Positions 1-7,429 of a stretch of 34,965 bases of DNA are shown here, in pieces (the first letter of the stretch is position 1; each line of letters begins with the position of its first letter). This DNA is from Kitasatospora xanthocidica (GTDB lineage Bacteria; Actinomycetota; Actinomycetes; Streptomycetales; Streptomycetaceae): assembly GCF_014656195.1 (NCBI RefSeq), contig NZ_BNBY01000014.1, positions 1 to 34,965 on the forward strand. Direction: 5' to 3'. Below the pieces are notes generated by a model that saw only the letters and a program-made list of their open reading frames with translations, had not been told where the DNA came from and did not search any database. A program made the position numbers and the translations under genes.

Positions 1-89
1 ACGGACAGGCGGTCGCCCTCGACGACGCCGCCGGGCAGGACCAGGCGGGCTCCGGCCAGGGCAGTACGGTCACGGTCCGCGGTGGTCAC
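1..89 (-). CDS. nagA: N-acetylglucosamine-6-phosphate deacetylase, N-terminal fragment (cut by window edge)
   Basis: Reading leftward from a GTG at 89, about 29 codons stay open to the window edge and give VTTADRDRTALAGARLVLPG followed by GVVEGDRLS. This resembles the first beta strands of the amidohydrolase-fold deacetylase NagA, which turns GlcNAc-6-P into GlcN-6-P. The GTG overlaps the TGA stop of the upstream kinase gene (GTGA), the signature of translational coupling. The NagK-NagA order is the usual Streptomyces amino-sugar arrangement. Only the N-terminus is visible, so no catalytic residue can be checked; the call rests on the short N-terminal match and the neighbour. Confidence 0.72.
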   Translation of the reverse strand, partial: MTTADRDRTALAGARLVLPGGVVEGDRLS

Positions 90-1033
90 GCGGTCACCTC
101 CATCGAGAGCAGGTCCCAGGCGAGCAGGCCCGCGCCCAGGGACGCGGCGGTGTCTTTGAGCATGGCGGGAACGACCTCCGGGGGCATCTGGAAGGTCAGA
201 CGCTCGGTGACCGCCGCGCGCAGCGGGGCGAAGAGCGTGTCGCCGGCCTCGGCCAGCCCGCCGCCGACGATCACCGTGGACGGGTCGAGCAGGCTCTGGG
301 CGAGGATGATGCCGTCCGCCAGGGCGTCGACGGCCCGCTGCCAGACCGCGAGGGCGCGGTCGTCCCCGGCGTCCACCGCGGCGGCGCAGGATGCCGCGTC
401 GGCGTCGGGGTCGCCGCTGGCCTCGGCCCAGGCGCGGGAGACGGCGGAGGCGGAGGCCAGCGTCTCCAGGCAGCCGCGGGCGCCGCAGCCGCACGGCGGT
501 CCGCCCGGGCGGACCACGACGTGGCCGATCTCGCCGCCGTAGCCGTGGGCGCCGGCCTCGATCCGGCCGCCGATGCCGATGGCGCCGGCGATGCCGGTGC
601 CGAGGGCGATGAACAGGAAGCGGTCCACGCCCCGTCCGGCGCCGAGCCGGCCCTCCGCCAGGCCGCCGGACCGCACGTCGTGGCCGAGGGCCACCGGCAT
701 CGCGCTGCCGTCGGGGCCGGCCAGGCGCTCGCCGAGGAGCCTGCGCAGGGGGAGGTCCCGCCAGCCGAGGTTGGCGGAGAAGACCGCGATGCCGTTCTTC
801 TCGTCGATCGTCCCCGGGACGGCGACACCGGCCGCGAGCGGGGCGACGCCGAAGCGGCTGCGGCCCTCGTCCGCCAGGTCGGTGGCGAAGTCGAGGATGG
901 CGGCGACGACGGCGTCCGTGCCGTGCTCCCGCCCGGTCGGTCGGCGTGCCTCGAACAGCACGGAGCCGTCCTGGGCGAGCAGCGCGGCCTTCATGCCGGT
1001 GCCGCCTACATCGAGTGCGATGACGTGCTTCAC
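86..1033 (-). CDS. nagK: ROK-family sugar kinase, probable N-acetylglucosamine kinase
   Basis: A 315-aa cytoplasmic kinase of the ROK family, which phosphorylates glucose-type or amino sugars with ATP. The N-terminal phosphate-binding motif is DVGGTGMK (residues 8-15). The catalytic Asp is probably D119 in GHDVRSGG. The ROK zinc site is present as H171 followed by CGCGARGCLE (181-190). Length is normal for ROK kinases. ATG at 1033 has GGAGG-like sequence just upstream on its strand. It overlaps the nagA-like start by 4 bp, and the divergent region upstream carries two DasR-like boxes, so GlcNAc is the most likely substrate. A glucokinase role cannot be excluded from sequence alone. Confidence 0.85.
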   Translation of the reverse strand: MKHVIALDVGGTGMKAALLAQDGSVLFEARRPTGREHGTDAVVAAILDFATDLADEGRSRFGVAPLAAGVAVPGTIDEKNGIAVFSANLGWRDLPLRRLLGERLAGPDGSAMPVALGHDVRSGGLAEGRLGAGRGVDRFLFIALGTGIAGAIGIGGRIEAGAHGYGGEIGHVVVRPGGPPCGCGARGCLETLASASAVSRAWAEASGDPDADAASCAAAVDAGDDRALAVWQRAVDALADGIILAQSLLDPSTVIVGGGLAEAGDTLFAPLRAAVTERLTFQMPPEVVPAMLKDTAASLGAGLLAWDLLSMEVTA

Positions 1034-1060
1034 GGAGGACAGTTTCCCTTGGTGGGTAGA

Positions 1061-1076
1061 AGAGGTCTAGTCCAGT
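1061..1076. promoter_or_regulatory. DasR-type operator (dre) upstream of nagKA
   Basis: The 16-mer AGAGGTCTAGTCCAGT matches 13 of 16 positions of the DasR consensus AGTGGTCTAGACCACT. It lies 28 bp upstream of the ROK kinase start, between divergent genes, as expected for GlcN-6-P-relieved repression of amino-sugar catabolism by the GntR regulator DasR. Regulation is inferred from site and context. Confidence 0.75.
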
Positions 1077-1082
1077 TGTCGG

Positions 1083-1098
1083 ATTGGTCTGGTCCATG
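1083..1098. promoter_or_regulatory. Second, weaker dre-like box
   Basis: ATTGGTCTGGTCCATG matches 11 of 16 positions of the dre consensus and keeps the TGGTCT and CCA core. It is centred 22 bp (about two helical turns) from the better box at 1061-1076, which would place two DasR dimers on the same DNA face. Paired dre sites are known upstream of nagKA in Streptomyces. Confidence 0.5.
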
Positions 1099-1289
1099 CG
1101 GGGTGAGCTTTGTCGCAGCTGCGGGAGTGTGCGGCGGTTTGGGGCGGTCGCCGGAGCGGGGGCGGACGCGGGGTGTCCGGGGGATTGAATCCAGGTTGTC
1201 CGAGTGTGATCCGGGGGTGGGCGGGCGTGGGTGTTGCGCATCGTGCAACGACCCGGGGCACTTCGATAACTACTGGGTCGGGGTGGGCC

Positions 1290-1305
1290 AGTGGTGTGGA
1301 CCAGT
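1290..1305. promoter_or_regulatory. DasR-type operator (dre) upstream of the sugar-binding lipoprotein gene
   Basis: AGTGGTGTGGACCAGT matches 13 of 16 positions of the dre consensus, with a perfect left half AGTGGT and the GACCA of the right half. It lies 87 bp upstream of the TTG start of the solute-binding protein. The rest of the 358-bp gap 1034-1391 shows no gene that I can support. Confidence 0.68.
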
Positions 1306-1391
1306 GGACGGCCGGTTTGGCAGTGTGGCGCCTCCCCCTGCCGGATTCCCTCGTTCCGGCGGCAGTTCTTCCCCCTAAGGCGGTACCCGCG

Positions 1392-2672
1392 TTGAACAGG
1401 CGCGTCCACGTTCCCACCCGTGTGCTCGGCAGTGTGCTGGCCGGAACCCTGGCACTCACCGCGGTCGGCGCGTGCGGCGGGCAGGACCAGGGGACCGTCA
1501 CCCTCAAGCTGGTCGCGGCGGACTACGGCGAGAACGCGGAGACCGGCTCCGCGCACTACTGGGACGGGGTCGCCAGGGCCTTCGAGGCCGCCAACCCCGG
1601 GATCAAGGTCAGCGTCGAGGTGGACAGCTGGACCGAGATCGGCAAGAAGGTCGAGGACATGATCGCGGCCGGCAAGTCGCCGGACCTGCTGCAGACCGGC
1701 GGCTTCGCGGACCAGGTCGCGGCGGACCGGCTCTACCCGGCGTCGGACGTGCTCTCCGTGGACACCCAGGCGAACTTCCTGGACACCTTCACGCACGCCG
1801 GGCAGGTGCTCGGCACCCAGTACGGGATCCCGTTCGTGTCCTCCTCGCGGGTGCTCTTCTACAACAAGGCGATGTTCCGGCAGGCGGGGATCGCGCAGCC
1901 GCCCGCCACCTGGAACGAGCTGAAGCAGGACGCGGAGAAGATCAAGGCCAAGGTGCCGGGAGTGACCCCGTACGGGCTCCCGCTCGGGCCGGAGGAGGCC
2001 CCCGCCGAATCCATGCTGTGGACGCTGAGCGGCGGCGGGAGCATCTCCGACGACGTGGGCAACTACACCATCGACAGCAGCCAGAACCAGGCGACGTTCA
2101 GCTGGCTGAAGAACAACCTGGTGAGCCCCGGGCTGACGTACCCGGAGCCGGGCAAGATGAACCGCACCCCGGTGTTCCAGGACTTCGCGACCGGGAAGGT
2201 CGCGATGCTCAACGGGCACCCCACGCTGCTGCGGATGGCGACCGCCGGGAACATCGACTTCGGGACGGCGCCGATCCCCAAGAAGGACGGCCTCGGACGG
2301 ACCGGCAGCCTCGGGGTCGCGGACTGGATGATGGCGTTCAAGGCCAACGGGCACAAGAACGAGATCAAGAAGTTCCTGGCGTTCGTCTACGGCCGGGACA
2401 ACCAGCTGAAGTTCGACGAGCAGTACAACCTGCTGCCGGTCACCCAGGACGCCTTCAACCAGATGTCGACGGACCCGAAGCACGCGGACCTCAAGCAGTT
2501 CGCGGTCGGGCTGAGCAACGCCAGCTTCTATCCGTTCGGGGACCCGGCCTGGGGTGAGGTCAGCAACCGGATCAAGGCGGGGATCGGGCAGGCGGTGACC
2601 ACGGAGCCCAAGCTGGTGCTCGGGGGGCTGCAGGATGCGGCGGCCAAGGAGGCGGCGCGGGTGCGGAAGTAG
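1392..2672 (+). CDS. ABC transporter sugar-binding lipoprotein (family 1 solute-binding protein)
   Basis: 426-aa extracellular solute-binding protein of the sugar (CUT1) type that captures a sugar outside the membrane for an ABC importer. TTG at 1392 is chosen because it is preceded by AAGG (1377-1380) and starts a lipoprotein signal: a basic N-terminus (NRRVHVPTR), a hydrophobic stretch and the lipobox VGAC. The mature part has typical SBP_bac_1 features (AFEAANPGIKVSVEVDSW, FYNKAMFRQAGI, PPATWNEL, FATGKVAMLNGH). An open frame continues upstream to 1110, but that extension would bury the signal peptide. No permease or ATPase gene is adjacent, so it probably shares a multitasking ATPase and unlinked permeases. 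The ligand is unknown; nearby dre boxes suggest an aminosugar or chito-oligosaccharide. Confidence 0.87.
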   Translation: MNRRVHVPTRVLGSVLAGTLALTAVGACGGQDQGTVTLKLVAADYGENAETGSAHYWDGVARAFEAANPGIKVSVEVDSWTEIGKKVEDMIAAGKSPDLLQTGGFADQVAADRLYPASDVLSVDTQANFLDTFTHAGQVLGTQYGIPFVSSSRVLFYNKAMFRQAGIAQPPATWNELKQDAEKIKAKVPGVTPYGLPLGPEEAPAESMLWTLSGGGSISDDVGNYTIDSSQNQATFSWLKNNLVSPGLTYPEPGKMNRTPVFQDFATGKVAMLNGHPTLLRMATAGNIDFGTAPIPKKDGLGRTGSLGVADWMMAFKANGHKNEIKKFLAFVYGRDNQLKFDEQYNLLPVTQDAFNQMSTDPKHADLKQFAVGLSNASFYPFGDPAWGEVSNRIKAGIGQAVTTEPKLVLGGLQDAAAKEAARVRK

Positions 2673-2697
2673 GCCGTGGGCCCGTCGTGTGTGGTGT

Positions 2698-2731
2698 GAG
2701 GCCCGGTCCCGGGGGTGGGGGGCCGGGCCTC
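2698..2731. terminator. Hairpin terminator between convergent genes
   Basis: GAGGCCCGG (2698-2706) pairs with CCGGGCCTC (2723-2731): a 9-bp perfect stem with a 16-nt G-rich loop. It lies 25 bp after the lipoprotein stop and 17 bp from the stop of the oppositely oriented cupin gene, so it can serve both. There is no U tract, as is common in actinobacteria. Confidence 0.6.
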
Positions 2732-2748
2732 TGGAGCCTCGGTGCTGG

Positions 2749-3111
2749 TCAGGGGAGGGTGATGGCGTAGGCCTTGCGGAGGGTTTCGTGGACCGTCCAG
2801 GTGGTGCGGTCGCCCTCGCGCAGCACGGCGCAGTCGCCGGGACCGACCTCCAGGGTGGGGCCGCCCTCGACCTCGATGGTCGCCCGGCCGCTGAGGACCA
2901 CGAACATCTCGTCGGCCTCGACGTCGGTGACCACGCCCGGGGTGATCTGCCAGATGCCGCGCAGCTGGCGGCCGTCCGCGGACTCGGCGAGGACCTTGCC
3001 GGTGACCTCGGGGGTGCCGGAGACGATCTGGGCCGGGTCGAGCGGGTCGGGGTCGAGCTCGGCGTCGGGGATGTGCAGGGCGAAGCTGGGCGTGGTCATG
3101 GGCGTGGTCAT
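2749..3111 (-). CDS. Small cupin-domain protein
   Basis: 120-aa single-domain cupin beta-barrel protein. The segment GIWQITPGVVTDVEADEMFV followed by VLSGRATIEVEGGPTLEVGPGDCAVL has the spacing of cupin motifs 1 and 2, with E68 at the usual metal-ligand region; the histidines of canonical cupin motif 1 are absent. It resembles the small (S)-ureidoglycine aminohydrolase-like/DUF861 cupins, whose functions are mostly unknown. ATG at 3111 is used; a second in-frame ATG at 3099 is possible, and neither has a clear Shine-Dalgarno. The longer open frame to 3645 is GC-driven. Convergent with the lipoprotein gene and divergent from the DUF3263-like gene. Confidence 0.75.
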   Translation of the reverse strand: MTTPMTTPSFALHIPDAELDPDPLDPAQIVSGTPEVTGKVLAESADGRQLRGIWQITPGVVTDVEADEMFVVLSGRATIEVEGGPTLEVGPGDCAVLREGDRTTWTVHETLRKAYAITLP

Positions 3112-3213
3112 GCGGGTGACGTTAGCGGCGGCGGGCGGGCGGAGGGGCGAGCAGTGTGTGTCGGGGGCGCGCGGGAGAATGACACTCCGTAGTGGTGGAC
3201 GGAGGTGTGCGCG

Positions 3214-3441
3214 GTGGGCGAGCTGAGTGAGCGGGACCGGGCGGTGCTGGCGCTGGAGGGGCGGCAGTGGCGGACGGCGGGGGCCAAGGAGCGGGCGATC
3301 CGGGAGGAGCTGGGGCTCTCCTCTACGCGGTACTACCAGCTGCTGAACGCTTTGCTGGACCGGGAGGAGGCGTTGGCGCAGGCGCCGGTGCTGGTGAATC
3401 GGTTGCGGCGGGTGCGGGATGCCCGGCGGGCGGCTCGTTGA
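3214..3441 (+). CDS. DUF3263-family small protein
   Basis: A 75-aa basic helical protein: ELSERDRAVLALEGRQWRTA, then KERAIREELGLSSTRYYQLLNALLDREEAL. The pattern matches the actinobacterial DUF3263 family, which looks like a compact helix-turn-helix (GLSSTRYYQLLN as recognition part) with a basic tail ending RRVRDARRAAR. GTG at 3214 is preferred because GGAGG at 3201-3205 sits 8 nt upstream; the GTG at 3205 overlaps that SD. DNA binding is an inference from the fold; no function is established. Confidence 0.78.
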   Translation: MGELSERDRAVLALEGRQWRTAGAKERAIREELGLSSTRYYQLLNALLDREEALAQAPVLVNRLRRVRDARRAAR

Positions 3442-3532
3442 GGGGTTCCGCTGCGCGGGGCTTGGGTGTGGGTGGGGCTCTCGGGAGGGTGGGGGCGGGG
3501 CGGCTCCGGGGGTGGGTGCTCTGGGGGCTGGA

Positions 3533-3593
3533 TGATTTTCAGACTGCCGACTCTGTGGGTGGGGGGTGCTCGCCGTTGGCAGTCTGAAAATCA
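3533..3593. repeat. Perfect 16-bp inverted repeat with A/T-rich tips
   Basis: TGATTTTCAGACTGCC (3533-3548) is exactly mirrored by GGCAGTCTGAAAATCA (3578-3593), with a 29-nt G-rich loop. The tips are strikingly A/T-rich for this genome. It sits alone in the 301-bp gap 3442-3742, otherwise a G-rich tract without a supportable gene. It is 92 bp after the DUF3263-like stop, so it could act as a terminator, but composition and symmetry also fit a small mobile palindrome. No flanking target duplication is visible. Confidence 0.75.
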
Positions 3594-3742
3594 CCCGCAA
3601 CGCCCCTCTCCGCACCCACCCCCTGCGCCGCCCCTTCCGCGGCACGTCCCTCTCGCCGGGACGGGGAGGGGGAGGTGGGGGGTGGGTGCGGATGGGTGGG
3701 TTGGTGGGTGGGTGTGGGTGGTGGGGGTTGGTGGTTGGGGGT

Positions 3743-4594
3743 ATGGGGCTCGGTATGGGATTCGAAGAGGTGTGGGTGCCGGGGACCGAGGCTGGGCGGG
3801 ACGGGGTGCGGGCGATTCTGCGGGCGCCTCGGGAGGCGGTGGTGGGGTTGGACTTCGATGGGACGTTGGCGCCGATCGTGGCTGATCCGAGTCGGGCGAG
3901 GGCGCATCCGGGGGTGGCGGGGGCGTTGCGGGTGCTGGCGGCGGAGGTGGGGGCCGTGGTGGTGGTGACCGGGCGGCCGGCGGCGTTGGCGGTGGAGTAC
4001 GGGGGGCTGGCGGGGGTGCCGGGGGTGGTGGTGCTGGGGCACTACGGTGCCGAGCGGTGGGAGGACGGGGAGGTGAGCGCGCCGGAGGTGCATCCGGGGG
4101 TGGCGGCGGTGCGGGAGGCGTTGCCGGGGGTGCTGGCGCGGGTGGGGGCGCCCGAGGGGGTGTGGCTGGAGGACAAGGGGCGCTCGGTGGCGGTGCACAC
4201 CCGGCGTACGGAGGCGCCGGAGGAGGTGCTGGAGTCGTTGCGGGCGCCGGTGGCGGAGTTGGCGGCCGGGCACGGACTGGTGGTGGAGCCCGGGCGGCTG
4301 GTCCTGGAGCTGCGGCCGCCGGGGGTGGACAAGGGGGCGGCGCTGACCGGGTTCCTGCGGGAGCGCGGCGCCCGGTCGGTGCTGTACGCGGGGGACGACC
4401 TGGGTGATGTGGCGGCCTTCGCGGCGGTGGAGGAGCTGCGGGGCGAGGGCGTGGCCGGGCTGCTGGTGTGCAGCGGGGCGGTGGGGGACGCGCCGGTGCG
4501 CGAACTCGCCGACCGGGCGGACCTGGTGGTCCCGGGCCCGGCCGGCGTGGTCGAGCTGTTGGGGGCGTTGGGGGCGGAGCTCAGAGCGCGTTGA
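3743..4594 (+). CDS. otsB: Trehalose-6-phosphate phosphatase
   Basis: A 283-aa HAD-superfamily phosphatase that removes phosphate from trehalose-6-P. All HAD motifs are present: motif I DFDGT (D37 nucleophile, D39), motif II T76 in VVTGRP, motif III K197 in PPGVDKG, and motif IV GDDLGD (D218, D219, D222). The length fits bacterial TPP. ATG 3743 is used, with a G-rich stretch directly upstream; ATG 3755 is an equally plausible start and the SD is poor for both. Its 3' end overlaps the end of otsA on the other strand by 14 bp, so the two trehalose genes are convergent rather than co-transcribed. Confidence 0.88.
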   Translation: MGLGMGFEEVWVPGTEAGRDGVRAILRAPREAVVGLDFDGTLAPIVADPSRARAHPGVAGALRVLAAEVGAVVVVTGRPAALAVEYGGLAGVPGVVVLGHYGAERWEDGEVSAPEVHPGVAAVREALPGVLARVGAPEGVWLEDKGRSVAVHTRRTEAPEEVLESLRAPVAELAAGHGLVVEPGRLVLELRPPGVDKGAALTGFLRERGARSVLYAGDDLGDVAAFAAVEELRGEGVAGLLVCSGAVGDAPVRELADRADLVVPGPAGVVELLGALGAELRAR

Positions 4595-6047
4595 GCTGGT
4601 CGAGGAACCACTGCTGCGGGGGGAGCGCGGTGGCCGCCGCCGCGAGGCGCTTGGTGCGGTCGGCGCGCTCCTCCGCGGGCATGGTGAGGGCGGCGTGCAG
4701 GGCGTCGGCGGTGGCGATGACGTCGTACGGGTTGACGGTCAGGGCGTCGTCGCCGAGTTCGGCGTGGGCGCCGGCCTCGCGGGAGAGGACGAGGGCGCAG
4801 CCGTGGTCGGAGACCACCGGGATTTCCTTGGCGACCAGGTTCATGCCGTCCCGGATCGGGTTGACGAGGGCTACGTCGGCGAGGCGGTAGGCGGCCAGGG
4901 AGCGCGGGAAGTCGTCGTTGACGTGCAGGATCAGGGGTTGCCAGGTGGGGGTGGCGAATTCGGTGTCGATGGCCTCGGCGAGTTCCTGGACCGCGGCGGT
5001 GTAGTCGCGGTATTCGGCGAGGTCGGTGCGGGAAGGGTAGGCGAAGGCGATGTGCACCACCCGGTCGTGCCACTCGGGGCGGGTGCGGAGCAGGTGCCGG
5101 TAGGCCAGGAGGCCGCGGACGATGTTCTTGCTCAGCTCGGTGCGGTCGACCCGGACGATGGTGCGGCGGTCGCCGACGGCCGTACGGAGGGTGGCGAGGC
5201 GTTCGTCCACGTCGGGGCGGTGGGCGCGTTCGCGGAGGAAGTCGGCGTCGGCGCCGAGGGCGTGGACGCCGAGGTGGGTGGTGCGGCCCTCGTGGGTGAC
5301 GGTGAGGGCCTCGTGGTCGACGGTGGCGCCGAGGAGGTCTTCGCAGCAGGCGGCGAAGGCGCGGGCCCAGCGTTCGGTGAGGAAGCCGGCCCGGTCGGCG
5401 CCCAGGATGCCGGTGAGGACGGCGCGGGCGACGTCGTCGGGGAGCAGCCGGTAGTACTCGGGCGGGGCCCAGGGGGTGTGCGAGAAGTGGCCGATCCGCA
5501 GGTCGGGGCGGGCTTCGCGGAGCAGGGCCGGGGTGAGGGACAGGTGGTAGTCCTGGACGAGGACGGCGGCGTTCGGGGCGGCCTCGGCGGCCAGGGCGTT
5601 CGCGAAGGCTTCGTTGTACGTGCGGTAGGCGGCCCATTCGGTGCGGAAGTCGGCGTCGAAGGCGGGTGCGGTGGGGGTCGCGTAGAGCAGGTGGTGGACG
5701 AACCAGAGGGTGGAGTTGGCGACGCCGTTGTAGGCGCGGGTGAAGGTCTCGGGGTCGATGTCCAGCATCCGGACGGCCTGTCCGCCGACGTCGTGGCCGG
5801 CCAGGTCGAGGCGGCCGTTCGGGGCTTCCGCGGCGGCTCTGCGGTCCGCGTCGCCGAGGGCGGCGCAGACCCAGACGGCGTTCGGGTCGTCGATCGCGGA
5901 GAGCCCGGAGACCAGGCCCCCGCCGCCGCGCCGCAGGGTCAGCGTGCCGTCGTCGGCGGTGCTGAACGACACCGGTCCCCGGTTGGACGCCACCAGGACG
6001 GGGGCGGTGCCGGTCGCACTCGAACGTTCGGTCGTGAGATCGCCCAT
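4581..6047 (-). CDS. otsA: Trehalose-6-phosphate synthase (GT20)
   Basis: A 488-aa GT-B glycosyltransferase of family 20 that joins glucose from a nucleotide sugar to glucose-6-P. The N-terminal loop SNRGPVSF (21-28), RRGGGGLVSGLS (39-50), LVQDYHLSL (163-171), IGHFSHTPW (185-193) and the donor-site motif NPIRDGMNLVAKE are seen. The E. coli OtsA motif LDYSKG is here DRTELSKN, an actinobacterial variation. ATG 6047 is preferred over an in-frame TTG at 6080; there is no strong SD, so a short or absent leader is possible. It follows gpgS on the same strand with a 58-bp gap, so co-transcription is likely. Confidence 0.9.
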   Translation of the reverse strand: MGDLTTERSSATGTAPVLVASNRGPVSFSTADDGTLTLRRGGGGLVSGLSAIDDPNAVWVCAALGDADRRAAAEAPNGRLDLAGHDVGGQAVRMLDIDPETFTRAYNGVANSTLWFVHHLLYATPTAPAFDADFRTEWAAYRTYNEAFANALAAEAAPNAAVLVQDYHLSLTPALLREARPDLRIGHFSHTPWAPPEYYRLLPDDVARAVLTGILGADRAGFLTERWARAFAACCEDLLGATVDHEALTVTHEGRTTHLGVHALGADADFLRERAHRPDVDERLATLRTAVGDRRTIVRVDRTELSKNIVRGLLAYRHLLRTRPEWHDRVVHIAFAYPSRTDLAEYRDYTAAVQELAEAIDTEFATPTWQPLILHVNDDFPRSLAAYRLADVALVNPIRDGMNLVAKEIPVVSDHGCALVLSREAGAHAELGDDALTVNPYDVIATADALHAALTMPAEERADRTKRLAAAATALPPQQWFLDQLNAL

Positions 6048-6079
6048 GGTTGGGATGTTGCCGGGGGCCCGGCGTGGCA

Positions 6080-6107
6080 AACCCGTCGACGGGGCCGTGA
6101 ACCCGTC
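6080..6107. repeat. Direct repeat AACCCGTC x2 in the gpgS-otsA junction
   Basis: AACCCGTC occurs at 6080-6087 and again at 6100-6107, exactly 20 bp apart (about two helical turns), around a CGTCGACGG palindrome. It lies 33 bp upstream of the otsA ATG and overlaps the end of gpgS. It could be a binding site or RNA feature; no regulator is known to me. Confidence 0.45.
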
Positions 6108-7167
6108 AATGTCGGGCGGCGTACTCGGGGACGGTGTGCATCGGGGGGCGTTCCAGGGCGGTGATGTCGTAGGTGCGGGGGGTGAAGATCGGGGTCCCGC
6201 CGGCCGTGGGCCGGGGCTCCGGGTCGCGGGTGAACTGGGTGAGGTGCGGGCGGACCAGGTCGGCGGAGGCCTTGAGCCGGTGGGCCCGGTCGAGGCGGTC
6301 GAGGGCGGTGCGGTAGATGGTGGCGGCCATCCGGCCGAGGGCCTGGCCGTCCTGGTGGCGGTGGTGCCGGACGCCGACGTCCACCTGGGCCAGGGCGTCC
6401 AGGCCGACCAGCTCCAGGGCGTCGACCAGCAGGCCGAGTTCGACGCCGTAGCCGGTGGGGAAGGGCAGCCGTTCGAGCAGGGAGCGGCGGGCCGCGTACT
6501 CGCCGCCGAGGGGTTGGACGAAACCGGCGAGTTCCGGCCAGTGGAGGTTGAGGAGGGGGCGGGCGACGAGTTCGGTGACGCGGCCGCCGCCGGCCGGGAC
6601 GATGACGCCGCTGTCCGTCTCCAGCGGGCGGTCGTACATGGCCTTGACCAGCTGGATGGACTCGTCGGTCAGCAGTGGGCCGACGATCCCGGAGACGAAG
6701 GCCGGGTCGAACTCGCGCAGGTCGGCGTCCACGAAGCAGACGATGTCGCCGCGGGTGACCAGCAGCGAGCGCCAGAGCACCTCGCCCTTGCCGGGGGCGG
6801 CGGGCAGCCGGGGCAGGATGGCGTCGCGGTGCTCGACCCGGGCGCCGGCCTCGGCGGCGACGGCGGCGGTGGCGTCGGTGGAGCCGGAGTCGACCACGAC
6901 GAGTTCGTCGACGAGCGGGAGGCGTTCCATCAGCTCGCGGCGGACGGTGCGGACGATGTCGCCGACGGTGGCCTCCTCGTCCAGGGCGGGGAGGACGACG
7001 CTGACCGTGCGCCCGGTGCGTTCCTTGGCGTCGAGAAGGGTGCGGACCGGCCGGTCCGCCGCGCTCCAGGACCGGCGGCGTAGCCAGGACGCCGCCTGCG
7101 GGAGGAGCTCGGGGGTCGGTTCGGCGGGCACGGAAGTCTCCTCGGCGGGTCGGGTGGGACGGGTCAT
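6106..7167 (-). CDS. gpgS: Glucosyl-3-phosphoglycerate synthase-like GT-A glycosyltransferase
   Basis: A 353-aa GT81-type enzyme expected to transfer glucose from a nucleotide sugar to 3-phosphoglycerate, the first step to glucosylglycerate and (in mycobacteria) methylglucose lipopolysaccharide. Visible are the nucleotide-binding strand SVVLPALDEEATVGDIV (56-72), VVVDSGSTDAT, the metal-binding DXD in CFVDADL (D147, D149), a PGKGEVLWRS loop, and the acceptor-site region GYGVELGLLVDAL. ATG 7167 gives a length close to characterised GpgS (about 324 aa). Upstream in-frame GTGs at 7266-7269 would run into the riboswitch promoter region and are less likely. Placement beside otsA and otsB supports a compatible-solute role. 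Confidence 0.82.
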   Translation of the reverse strand: MTRPTRPAEETSVPAEPTPELLPQAASWLRRRSWSAADRPVRTLLDAKERTGRTVSVVLPALDEEATVGDIVRTVRRELMERLPLVDELVVVDSGSTDATAAVAAEAGARVEHRDAILPRLPAAPGKGEVLWRSLLVTRGDIVCFVDADLREFDPAFVSGIVGPLLTDESIQLVKAMYDRPLETDSGVIVPAGGGRVTELVARPLLNLHWPELAGFVQPLGGEYAARRSLLERLPFPTGYGVELGLLVDALELVGLDALAQVDVGVRHHRHQDGQALGRMAATIYRTALDRLDRAHRLKASADLVRPHLTQFTRDPEPRPTAGGTPIFTPRTYDITALERPPMHTVPEYAARH

Positions 7168-7280
7168 CTCGCGTGGCGGACGGTCCCGTTCAGGAATGAC
7201 GCCTTCGGATACAGTCTTCGTACAGCGGTCGGACCTTCGCACGCCGGGGTCACCGTTGAGCGCCACCACAATTTCACAAG

Positions 7281-7411
7281 CTCATCCAGAGGGACTGAGG
7301 GAACGGCCCGTTGACGTCCCGGCAACCTTCTCGCTCGGCTGTCGTCACAGGCCCCGGCGGGACAGGTGCCAATTCCGGCCTGTGGCGCGACCGTGCCACG
7401 GGGAAGATGAG
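7281..7411 (+). ncRNA. SAM-I (S-box) riboswitch upstream of thrC
   Basis: The leader shows the S-box hallmarks in order: P1 5' strand CTCATC (7281-7286), CAGAGGGAC with GTCCC pairing across the kink-turn region, GGGAACGGCCC, CGGCAACC, then GGTGCCAATTCC, and the P1 3' strand GATGAG (7406-7411). SAM-bound P1 would close immediately before the SD-like GGAGAGAGG (7411-7419), 10 nt from the thrC ATG, so translational repression by occlusion is plausible. No terminator hairpin with U tract separates aptamer and gene. Class I rather than class IV is indicated by the GGTGC-AATTCC element. Confidence 0.9.
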
Positions 7412-7429
7412 GAGAGAGGCCTCGCCATC

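Noticed and set aside
3533..3593. Classifying the inverted repeat as a MITE with target duplication
   Set aside because: No direct repeat flanks the arms, so mobility is not supported; kept as a repeat only.
4042..5637. 531-codon minus-strand open frame
   Set aside because: Pro/Arg-rich shadow of otsB and otsA in another frame.
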